Shown here piece after piece: positions 32,830-44,010 of a stretch of 64,000 nucleotides of DNA (position 1 is the first letter of the stretch; each line of letters opens with the position of its first letter). Below the pieces are notes generated by a model that ran no database searches, was not told the DNA's origin, and worked only from the letters and a program-made list of their open reading frames with translations. The position numbers and the translations under genes were made by a program. The stretch lies in assembly GCA_036346275.1 (NCBI GenBank), contig CM070725.1, forward strand, positions 42,966,104-43,030,103. The letters are read 5' to 3'. The stretch comes from Otatea glauca. Taxonomy: Eukaryota; Streptophyta; Magnoliopsida; Poales; Poaceae.

Positions 32830-34664
32830 ATATCCCCTTGATGAGTATATTGACAAACCACACAAAAGGCATAAATTTGAGTTTGAAGAAAATAAAGAAG
32901 AAAGCAATTTTAGTTGCAAAGTCAAACTTGGTCCAAAGATAGAAATTAGAACCATGACCAAGTTGACGAAGAGGAATTCAGATTTTAGAGTTAAAGTTAA
33001 GAAAGAGCAAGTTTTCAACAAAACTCTAAAATCCAACTAAACATGTCAAATGTGATTATGAGATTATGATCCAAATGTATAGTAGCATAATTTTACAAAG
33101 ATCATAATAACCAAATAAGCATTCACATTTTTATCTTTTTAGTGATGCCTTTTCTACGTTTTCTCCCCCTTTTGGCAATATAGGCAAAAAAAATTTTTAT
33201 GTATGCATGAAATGCAATCGAAAGAGCTTTGAAGATTATCCAATTGATCAAAATGGAAGGATATTACACCAAGCTTGTCAATTTCAGAAGATGACTAAAC
33301 TAAGACATGTCCAAGTGCAAATACGAGCTTAGTTTTGAATATTTCATTTTTAGCAAGATTTGACAAATGCAACACTTAGCTTTAGTTTCAAAAATAGAAG
33401 AATAGCCACTCTAAGGATCAAAAGGAAAACCTAGAGTTCAACCTACTCAACACTTTGGGAAATCTAGAAGAGCATACAAGGTCCTTCGGGCTCACTTATC
33501 ACTTAATGCAAATTTTGATTTATCATCATACAAGACATAGAGGGGTGCAAATGTTTGACATTATTTGCATTCTTTACCCACATATGTCTTTGTTTTTAAT
33601 TTATTTGCATTTTCTTTTGACAACCAATTGACTCAAGCCGTATCGACCATCTCAAGATGAACTCTTAAGAGGATGGTCTAGGTCAAACACGATGTATTCC
33701 AAGTTCATCCCAAGTGCAATGGGAAGCGGTCTTGTGAATACAAGGTGTTGAGTCGTATGTGCACAAGAAGAGTCAATTTCGTTTAATTTTCATTTTTAGC
33801 ACAATGATTTATGAGCAATTGAAGGACTCTAGCATGAATCAAACTAGTTTCTCCCAAGTTGCTATAGGGACTCTAGAGAACTCCTAAATTTCTCAAATTA
33901 TGGCACAAACCTCTAGAGAAGAAACCTAGCAAGTAAAAGCAACAAGTTTCATCAAGTTTTTCATTTAAGGCATATTTCATTTTTAAGCTTAGAAAGTTAA
34001 ATGAACTTGGACATATCTAAGCTAGTGATTTTCTCCATATGATGTATCATGGTGTATAGCATGAAGAAGAAATCAATTGTATAATAGACAAAGCTCATAA
34101 AACAAGAAATGTAGTCTATATGCAATGCACGAACAGATTCCCAAACTCCCCCTCAACAAATGAATCAATTTTAAGCTCAAATCTGGTTAAAGTTGAGTTA
34201 TTATCAAGATTAGACATAAAGAAAACCGAATGAACTCAATAATAACCATAAAAACAGAATGAGGAGAAGAAGTCGAGAAACTGCAAAACTGGATGGCTAT
34301 TGAGCATAGATAAGATAGAAGAGACTCACTACGGCTCAGACTCGCTCTTATCTTCCCAAAGGATGACATAGGAAGTCGACTCTAGATCCCAACTAAGGAG
34401 TGCACATGCACTCGTCTACCTGTGAGGCCCAATACGCTAGACTTATAAGACGTGAGGGAACTCAACCTAGAGAGAAGAGAGAACAACTAATCACGCATGA
34501 TAGCAACCTAAAGCACAAGATAAGAGGTTCATGGTAGGCATGCGTAAGTCTAAGTGAGTGAACTCAACTCAAGAAAACAAGCCCAAAGTCACCCAAAAGA
34601 AACACAAAGAAAAGAAAAGAAAAGAAAAGAAAAGAAAAGATATAATACATAATATACAAACCAG
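32830..34664 (-). other. 3' spacer of element B, unit 1
   Basis: Non-coding region between RNase H and the 3' LTR. It contains an AAAAG pentanucleotide run near 34606-34640. The text matches 42173-44010 almost base for base. Confidence 0.7.
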
Positions 34665-37600
34665 CTCCCCTCACGAAAGGCGAAGGGCTCACGACTCCAA
34701 GCTCACTCCTCAAGGCAACAAATCTGAGCTATCCAAAGGCTTGGTGAAAATATCGGCTAATCAAGGTCACTCTCACGAATCAAGCGCGATATCTCCTTCT
34801 CCACATGGTCTCTAAGGAAGTGATATCTAATATCAATGTGCTTGGTCCGGAATGTTGCATGGGTTTTAGCAATGCAAATAGCTGAAGTGTTGTCACGGAA
34901 AAGTGGCACACTCTCTATCTCTAACCCATAGTCCCGTAAGGTCGATCTCATCCAGAGCACCTGGCTACAAAGAATCGGTGCAGCAACATACTCGGCCTCG
35001 GTGGATCAGGCAACTCGGATCGCTTCCTAGATGACCAAGAAACAAGAGAAGTGCCAATGAATTGGCAAGTGCGAAGTGCTTTTCCTATCTATCCTCTGAC
35101 CAAAGAAAGTCGGCATCGGAAAAAGCTCTAAGAGATAGACAAGAAGACGAAGAGTACCAAATACCATAATCGTGGTAGCACGAAGGTACTCGAAGATGCG
35201 CTTGACCTTTGGCGTGAGAGCGCGAGGAGAAGCTTGAAATCGAGCGCACAGACACACAGCAAAATGTATGTCCGGCCTCGAAGCAGTGAGGTACAAGAGG
35301 GAGCCGATCATGCTCCGAAACTCCTTTTGATCAGCAGGCTCACCATCCTCATCGGGCTCGAGGACAGCAGTGGTGGCCATAGAGTCATCACCGGCTTCCC
35401 ATCGACATGTCGAAACGCCTCAGAGGTCACGGGTATATTTGCCTTGATGCAAGAAAGTACCTCCGAGTCCGCTTGATTTGGAAGCCAAGAAAGTAGCTCA
35501 ACTCGCCCATCATACTCATCTCAAACTCAGTGCTCATCACCTCGTAAAACTGAGACACAAGCGAATGAGATGAGCCACCAAAATTATATCGTCCATATAA
35601 ATCGACAAGAAGAAAATGAGACTCATGGTGTCGATGAATGAGTTTTGTCTACTATGCCCATTTTGAAGTCATGGTGAGAAGATAAGACTTGAGCCTCTCA
35701 TACCATGCTCTGGGGGCTGCTTGAGTCCATACAAAGCTTTGGAGAGCTTGTATACATGACTCGAAACTTGGGGTTCTCGAACTCGGAGGTTGTTTGACAT
35801 AAACCTCTTCCTCAATATAGCCATTGAGGAATGCACTCTTGACATCCATTTGATAGAGCTTGAAGCCCCGGGATGTAGAGAATGCAAGCGGGATCCTAAT
35901 AGCCTCTAATCTAGCTACAGGGCAAAGGTCTCCTCAAAGTCAAGACCTCAACCCGAGAAAAGCCCCTGCAACTAGCCTAGCCTTGTTGCGAAAGACAACC
36001 CCATCCTCACTCTGCTTGTTTTGAACACCCACTTGGTCCCAATGACATTATGACCGGATGGGGCTCGACAAGCCGCCATACCTTGTTCCTCTCAAAGTTC
36101 TCAAGTTCTCATGCATAGCATTAATCCACGATTCATCGGATAATGCATGAGAAACATCTTTCGGCTCAAAGGAGGCAACGAAGGCAGAGTGGAGGCAGAA
36201 ACTGGACAAACCTGATTTTGAGCGAGTGGACGCTCAAACAGATCACCAATGATCCGATCAGTGGATGAGCTCGATATGACGGGAGGACCGAATGTAGTGG
36301 CCTCTACCTCATGCACAGAAGAGGTAGGAGCAGAGCCACTACCAAGGAGAGTCGGAAGGCAAGGGTGGTCACCCGAGGTGCGTAAATGGAAACAGGAGGC
36401 ACCTCGGTATAGAGGGAACTGGATCCGTGGAACACCATCATCTCCATCATCCTCATCTTCTACAAAGATGGTCTCGGAGGGATAAGAAGAGCTCAAACAT
36501 CGTCTAGCTCTGGGCTAGCCTCATCGAAGGTCACATCACAGTCTCTATGATCCTATGCGCATCAACACCTGCACTTATAGTTACGAGAAGAAGTCGAGTA
36601 ACCTAGAAAGATACCATCGAAGAGCGAGACTCAAACTTATCTAGGTTACTGACTTCAAGATAAAACACTTGCAACCAAAACGCGAAAATGAGACACACCG
36701 GGCTTTCGCCCATACCTCAACTCATAAGAAGTGCGATGCAAATGTGCTCTCAAAACACGCGATTAGAAACATGGCAAGCAAGAGCTATAGCCTCACCAAA
36801 ACTTCCTAGGAGTATCAGACTGCCTAGCATCGTCCCGCCATCTCAACAGTGGTCCTGTTCTTCCTTTCCACTACGCCATTCTCACGAGGGGCGAGGGAGA
36901 AGAGAACTGATGCTCTAAACCGACTCCACACAAAACTCTCAAAGTAGGAATTCTTGAACTCCGTGCCATTATCACTGCAGATAGCTCAGAATGCACCGGG
37001 AGCTCAATAGACAACCCATCGATCAAACCCCGAAGTGAGAAAAAGTCTCATCCTTCGAGGCCATGAAGAATACCCAAGAGAATCTAGAAAATCATCAACG
37101 ATGACAAGAACATACCACTTCCCCCGCCGATCGCACTCTAGCCGACCAATAGTGTCCATATGTAAAAGCTGTCCCGTGCATCAGTCATCACTACGGTGGA
37201 TCGGAGGATGAGAAGCAAGAACCATCTTGCCATGTCGGCAAGGAGAGCAAACTAAGTCTTTGACCATCTTGAGTTTGGGCAAACCCGAATGAGATCATGG
37301 CGCTAACTCGGGTCAAATGATCAAAACCAATGTGACCAAGTCTCCTATGCCGAAGGAGAGATCACGGACTCGAAGCAATCAAACATCGAAGAGAGTCTCC
37401 GGAAGAAGCGGAAAAATCAGCACGAAAGACTCTCCCAAATCTAGAAATCCAAGAACTAACCCTCCCGATGAATCAAGGATTCTACAGCATTACTCTTGAA
37501 GCTTACCTCGAAAGAGTCATCGATAAGTTGAGAAACAGAGAGCAGATTGTATTGCGACTTACTTACTAAGGCAACATCTTTAAGAATGAAATTTTGGTTA

Positions 37601-38499
37601 ATGCAGATGGTACCTTTAGCAATGACTCTACTGAAGATGCATCCCCAAAAGTGATTAACTCATCACCGGGGCTCGGACTAGGAAGAGAACCAACGAGAAT
37701 CTCCGGTCATATGACGAGAACAACCGAGTCAACAATCCAAACATCGCCCTTCCCATCCGATTTAACTCGATCAAGACACAAGAGAGAAAGATGACTCAAG
37801 ATCTTGGGATAGAGTGAAGACTTAGGAACCCAATATCAACCATACGACACCTCAGTACCACCACGTAAGAAGATCGACTCGAGTGTCTCTCGACACTCAA
37901 CTCTCACACGATCAGAGCAACTCGTAGATAATCTAGGAGTCAAAGCGGGTTGGCACGCCGTGGTGCAAAAGCCGGACCATCCCAAAGAAGGTTGCTCGAT
38001 CTCCTACCGAGAAAACACCTCACGCCACCGATATCTACCTCGATGGGAAAAATGAGGAATATCAAGAGGACGGCGGAAAGATCGACTACGAACAGCTCAG
38101 GACTAAAACTCAAGAACTAGCATGAAAACCAAGTCCGGACGCCAAAAAAGCAGCGACTTTCTAACTTGTCTAGAAGGTGTGTGTCTTAGGAGCACTCAAA
38201 GTCCGGGATGACCCGAATACCCCTAAGAGCAAGAACACGCCACACCGAGTGATCTTGGCGCGCTCAAGCGTAAATCTACTAGGTGACCATCCTTCATGAA
38301 GGTGCATGTGTACTTCGCCTTGCTAGAGGCGAATAATAGGAGTAACACCCTTACGGGTCAAGTCCTATGGACAACCCCAAGAGACCTAAACACGGTGGTA
38401 CTCACTGGGAGCTACCACAATCTCACCACTCTTGAGCCGCAAGACTATGGTGGGAGGATGCGCCGAGCGTGCTCCAAGGGATCAAATCCTAGACCTTGA
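34665..38499 (-). pseudogene. pol remnant of element B, unit 1
   Basis: On the minus strand protease/integrase pieces lie at about 36500-38460 and reverse transcriptase plus RNase H at about 34670-36480. Readable blocks include SETIFVEDEDDGDDGV (36430-36480), MDVKSAFLNGYIEEEVYV (about 35790-35850), DQKEFRSMIGSLLYLTASR with PDIHFAV (35250-35330) and RTKHIDIRYHFLRDHVE (about 34800-34850). The frame is broken by dozens of 1-4 base indels, far more than its near-identical LTR and spacer would predict. In the integrase part only short islands can be followed. Original function was copying the element RNA into DNA and integrating it. Confidence 0.8.
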
Positions 38500-40492
38500 T
38501 TGAATCTACTAATCTTGGATTGGTCTAGAATAAGATTGAGCTTCTTCTTGCCTCCAACAAACTTCTTGAGAGTGCTCATAAGATCTTGGCAATCTCGGAA
38601 GAAAGAAGCACAAGAAGAACAGGGGAAGGAGAGGAAGAAGAACCGTAAAGATGAGCTCTCTCAAAGACGTGCATTTTTCTCCTCAAAGACGGCTGCCTCA
38701 ATCTTGAGGGCCTTACAAGAAACGCAAGGAGCATCTCTAATTCTATGGGCTTGGTCTTCTAATTTCTTCCTAAGCTCGACATGGATTTTATCCAAGTCCC
38801 CACAATCTCAAGACATCGCAAGCAATATTTTTGTGACTTATCTAGTAAGTCCTTAGCAAGTTTAGCACACTTGACATTGTGGTTTCATTGTCAAGTTTTA
38901 ATTGCTTGACCCTCACATGAGCCGTTGGGTCCTTAGAAGCATGTGATTCAAGTTCATTGTTTCTAGTAAAGCTTCCTAAGGTGTTCGCTCATGGCATCAA
39001 TTTCGCAAGCAATTTAGGCAATTAGAGCATGATGGAGTGGAGTGAGCATGAAGAAAACTAGCCTCAACAGAATAGCATCAATGTAACTAGTGCTAGCATT
39101 CTTCAACCTAAGACCATCAAGTTCAACAAGCACACTATCATGTATGGTCCTTAGGTTCTCCAACTCCACAAGAATAGCATCACACAAAGAGCAATCATCG
39201 GTGACTCGGGAGGAGAAGATCTAAGTGAAGCTAACTCCCGAGTCAAGGTACCTACTTCCTTCTCAAGCTCCGTACACCTAGCTCTAGCTCTAGCATGAAA
39301 TTTTCCTAATTTGCGAAAGCTTCGCTGAGCTGGTCATAGGAGGGTACTCGTCCGAGTCAGAGAGAGCTGAGTCGCTGATGTCGTTGGTGTCGGCCATGAA
39401 GCACATGCCGAGAAGTCGTCGCCGCCTTTCTTCTCTTGCGGATCATCCTCGCCTCGTCGCTCCATGTCTCCGTGTCGGAGAGGTTGATGTCGCTCAAGCG
39501 CGCAAGGACGCGTGGAAGAGCTTCTTGTTCTTGGAGAAGTTGCGGTACTTCTTCTCGTGCGCCGCTCACGAACCGGAGGCTTCTTGTTGCGGTTCTTGTC
39601 GGTGTAGTCGTTCTTGCCCGAACCGCCAACGTCATTCTTGCCCTTCTCCGCTTGGGGATAATACCAATGTGGTTGGGGCCACCACACTCAAGCGGTGATC
39701 ATGCCACCTCTCTTCCTCTCTCTCACCCTCTTGTATGCATGAGAAAACTTTGAGCGAGAAGAGCAAGCTCATTTTCCGAAATTTTTCCATTGGTCATCGC
39801 TTAGCTCGCAAAGGGCGGAAAGAGAGAAACCAATAGAAGGATCAGAAGAAGAAGATCCAATGGGATCGGTGACCAAAGCCATCGACTGAGATTTCGTCTT
39901 CCGAGAGACGACATCGATCTCATGAGTCTTGAGGCGGAATAAAGCCCGTCAAGAGTCAGAGTCGATAAGTCGGTGGTGTCCTTGATGGTGGTCACCTTCA
40001 TCTCCCAAACCCGAAGGTCGAGTGCGGTCAAGAAATGCCGAGCATTGTCCGAGTCAGGGTATATGCAACCAACTGCTCGGAGGTCGCCAAAATCTTTGTA
40101 AACCGACCAAAACACTCGTCGAGACTCTCACCAAGCGTTGATCAAACTTGTTGTACTCGCGCTTGAACTGGTCTGCCTCACGCCTTGATTTGAGTAGAGC
40201 CCTCATGGTAAGCATCGAGGTTACCCAAATCTCATGAGCGGAGCGAAGGTGAGAAATCCTATCATACTCACATGGCTAAGACCTCAGATGAGAATGTTCC
40301 TTGCCTTAGCATTCGCCTCAACGTCAACCATATTGATGGCCGTGACATTTTCATCGCCAGGAACCTCATACGGAGTTTCACCTTCGCCATATCGTAGCCC
40401 CAGGCATGATGTATGACTCCATCCGGACTTCCAAAAGGAAAATCAACTCCATTAAAGATTGGAGGCTTGGTGGAATATTTGTCCGTCGCCAT
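38500..40492 (-). pseudogene. gag remnant of element B, unit 1
   Basis: The start codon at 40490-40492 is followed by MATDKYSTKPPIFNGVDFPF, then, after a frameshift, MESYIMPGATIW, an N-terminal gag motif of this lineage. Further in, lysine- and arginine-rich blocks near 39480-39690 (KYRNFSKNKKLFHASLRAL in one frame) correspond to the region around the first zinc knuckle, whose cysteines are not cleanly readable. The start lies about 55 bp from the primer binding site. Frameshifts are numerous. Confidence 0.72.
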
Positions 40493-40530
40493 GGCTCTTG
40501 AGACCGGTCAAGATCTATGGAAGAGCAAAA

Positions 40531-40545
40531 CCGGCTCTGATACCA
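40531..40545 (-). other. Primer binding site of element B, unit 1
   Basis: On the minus strand this reads TGGTATCAGAGCCGG, complementary to initiator methionine tRNA, starting two bases after the middle LTR. Confidence 0.9.
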
Positions 40546-40547
40546 AT

Positions 40548-42172
40548 TGAAGGACCGAAATGGCGAACAGAGGGGGTGAATGGTCGCAAATAAAAATTCC
40601 CCCAAAATACTCCAACAAAAACCTCGACAAGATCGCTCAAAAGGAATTGTGAAAAACCCGAAAAACTAGACAACTATGTGTACCCCAAGCTTGCATGGAT
40701 AAGTACCATAAAATATGTGGGGATTTTTGAGTCACAATCCTGGTTGTCTAGTGTCCAAGATAAAGAGGAATCAATTCAAACTCTTGCTTTTAGAAAGGAC
40801 ATCAATTCAAATCACAAAAGTCACTTTCAGAAAAGCAAAAGCAGAATTCCCAGAACTTATCCTCAATTTGCACAGGAGGTTGGTGGGTTTCTGTAGCTCA
40901 CCAAATTTTGAGACTTTTTCTCCCTGTGAGCATCAGAGTCTTGAAGAACTCCACCAAATTTCTCCTCAAAAAGCCTTACAGAAAAAACACGAAAAATCGA
41001 AGAACACAGTCTGGTCAAGAACTTCGAGCAGAACGTTTGGGGCTCGGTTTTCACCTCATGGCGCACAAACGGTACAACAAGTGAACTCCAAAATTTTTCT
41101 GCAAGCGGATATCAGAGTCCCGCACCTCCTCCAACAAGAATCACTCAAAAAGGATTTTTCTATATTTTTACAAAAATCAAACACTGACTGTTGCGCGAAG
41201 AACAAGTTCAGAACAAAGTTGGAACTTGAAAGAAAAGATGTTCTCTACTCAATCCAAGAGTGCAAAAGAGATGTAAAACCATATGAACACACTCAAAACA
41301 TCCAAGAACAGCAGCATTTAGAAGGAGGAGAGGCAAATCCAAATTACTTGAAAGTAAATTATGGAATGTAATTATGGAAAGTAAATGCTGAATTTAAATT
41401 GCGTAAAGTAAAGACATAATGTAAATGCATAAAATAAATTCAGAGGTGGATGAATAAAACTTTCATTTCTGGAAGGGAGGTTACAAAGCCTCACATTCAT
41501 GTGGGCAAAGCTCAAATGAGCATCAAAACCTCAACACCTTCAAAGAGAGGAGGCTACCCTCCACCCCTATTTATACTACTCTTGGGCCACCTACCACCCT
41601 TGGATGAGTCCTCAACCCTAGAGCACTCATCTAAGGGCTAGGATTAACCCACACACACAGCCATGCAAGGGCTAACCCAAAACCCACACACATACCGGGT
41701 TTTCTTGCACGGTTTTCAAAGCATACTACCTAGACCCGCTAACCTATCAACTAGACCTCAATCCGACGCCCTCATTGATCCACGCGCATCTAGCTAGCAT
41801 CAACTCCTTTCCTTGTCTTCTTGACTTGCCCGACTCCGTCTCCGATCATCTTCGCGATCTCCCAACCGTCTGGACCTCCGACGCTCCTCGCCTAGTCCCG
41901 GTCATCCTTCGCCTCACCATGACCTAGCACCGCTGTCCTGCAACCATCAAAAACAAGGAAACTCCTCACATAGCAATGCCCACAAAGATGTGCAATAAAC
42001 CATGCAACTCATCACTACCGGCCCATACGACCAGATCGCCACTCTGGCAAAAACAACTCAAATTGCTTCATTTTGAAAATCAATCCAAATCAAACTCAAA
42101 CTTGAGCACACCTTGCTCAAATAAATTCAAATACTCATCACAAATATGGATGGACCTCCACATGGTCCTTCA
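40548..42172 (-). repeat. Middle LTR shared by both units of element B
   Basis: It is 1625 bp with TGAAGGACC...GGTCCTTCA ends. Its left side abuts the primer binding site (40531-40545) and its right side abuts ATCTCCCCCTT, the polypurine tract of the next unit. Minus-strand TATAAATAG lies at 41567-41575. Confidence 0.92.
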
Positions 42173-42183
42173 ATCTCCCCCTT
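42173..42183 (-). other. Polypurine tract of element B, unit 2
   Basis: On the minus strand AAGGGGGAGAT immediately precedes the LTR start TGAAGG, the canonical plus-strand primer position. The corresponding site of unit 1 at 32830-32840 reads AAGGGGATAT. Confidence 0.75.
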
Positions 42184-44010
42184 GATGAGTATATTGACAA
42201 ACCACACAAAAGGCATAAATTTGAGTTTGAAGAAAATAAAGAAGAAAGCAATTTTCAGTTGCAAAGTCAAACTTGGTCCAAAGATAGAAATTAGAACCAT
42301 GACCAAGTTGACGAAGAGGAATTCAGATTTTAGAGTTAAAGTTAAGAAAGAGCAAGTTTTCAACAAAAACTCTAAAATCCAACTAAACATGTCAAATGTG
42401 ATTATGAGATTATGATCCAATGTAGTAGTAGCATAATTTTACAAAGATCATAATAACCAAATAAGCATTCACATTTTTATCTTTTTAGTGATGCCTTTTC
42501 TACGTTTTCTCCCCCTTTTGGCAATATAGGCAAAAAAAATTTTATGTATGCATGAAATGCAATCGAAAGAGCTTTGAAGATTATCCAATTGATCAAAATG
42601 GAAGGATATTACACCAAGCTTGTCAATTTCAGAAGATGACTAAACTAAGACATGTCCAAGTGCAAATACGAGCTTAGTTTTGAATATTTCATTTTTAGCA
42701 AGATTTGACAAGTGCAACACTTAGCTTTAGTTTCAAAAATAGAAGAATAGCCACTCTAAGGATCAAAAGGAAAACCTAGAGTTCAACCTACTCAACACTT
42801 TGGGAAATCTAGAAGAGCATACAAGGTCCTTCAGGCTCACTTATCACTTAATGCAAATTTTGATTTATCATCATACAAGACATAGAGGGGTGCAAATGTT
42901 TGACATTATTTGCATTCTTTACCCACATATGTCTTTGTTTTTAATTTATTTGCATTTTCTTTTGACAACCAATTGACTCAAGCCGTATGCGACCATCTCA
43001 AGATGAACTCTTAAGAGGATGGTCTAGGTCAAACACGATGTATTCCAAGTTCATCCCAAGTGCAATGGGAAGCGGTCTTGTGAATACAAGGTGTTGAGTC
43101 GTATGTGCACAAGAAGAGTCAATTTCGTTTAATTTTCATTTTTAGCACAATGATTTATGAGCAATTGAAGGACTCTAGCATGAATCAAACTAGTTTCACC
43201 CAAGTTGCTATAGGGACTCTAGAGAACTCCTAAATTTCTCAAATTATGGCACAAACCTCTAGAGAAGAAACCTAGCAAGTAAAAGCAACAAGTTTCATCA
43301 AGTTTTTCATTTAAGGCATATTTCATTTTTAAGCTTAGCAAGTTAAATGAACTTGGACATATCTAAGCTAGTGATTTCCTCCATATGATGTATCATGGTG
43401 TATAGCATGAAGAAGAAATCAATTGTATAATAGACAAAGCTCATAAAACAAGAAATGTAGTCTATATGCAATGCACGAACAGATTCCCAAACTCCCCCTC
43501 AACAAATGAATCAATTTTAAGCTCAAATCTGGTTAAAGTTGAGTTATTATCAAGATTAGACATAAAGAAAAACCGAATGAACTCAATAATAACCAGAAAA
43601 ACAGAATGAGGAGAAGAAGTCGAAAGCGCAAACCTGGATGGCTATTGAGCATAGATAAGATAGAAGAGACTCACTACGGCTCAGACTCGCTCTTATCTTC
43701 CCAGTGGATCGACATAGGAAGTCGACTCTAGATCCCAACTAAGGAGTGCACATGCACCTGTCTACCTGGAGGCCCAATACCGCTAGACTTATAAGACTGT
43801 GAGGGAACTCAACCTAGAGAGAAGAGAGAACAGCTAATCACGCATGATAGCAACCTAAAGCACAAGATAAGAGGTTCATGGTAGGCATGCCAGAAGTCTA
43901 AGTGAGTGAACTCAACTCAAGAAAACAAGCCCAAAGTCACCCAAAAGAAACACAAAGAAAAGAAAAGAAAAGAAAAGAAAAGAAAAGATATAATACATAA
44001 TATACAAACC
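42184..44010 (-). other. 3' spacer of element B, unit 2
   Basis: Non-coding, nearly identical to the spacer of unit 1, including the AAAAG pentanucleotide run near 43953-43988. Confidence 0.7.
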
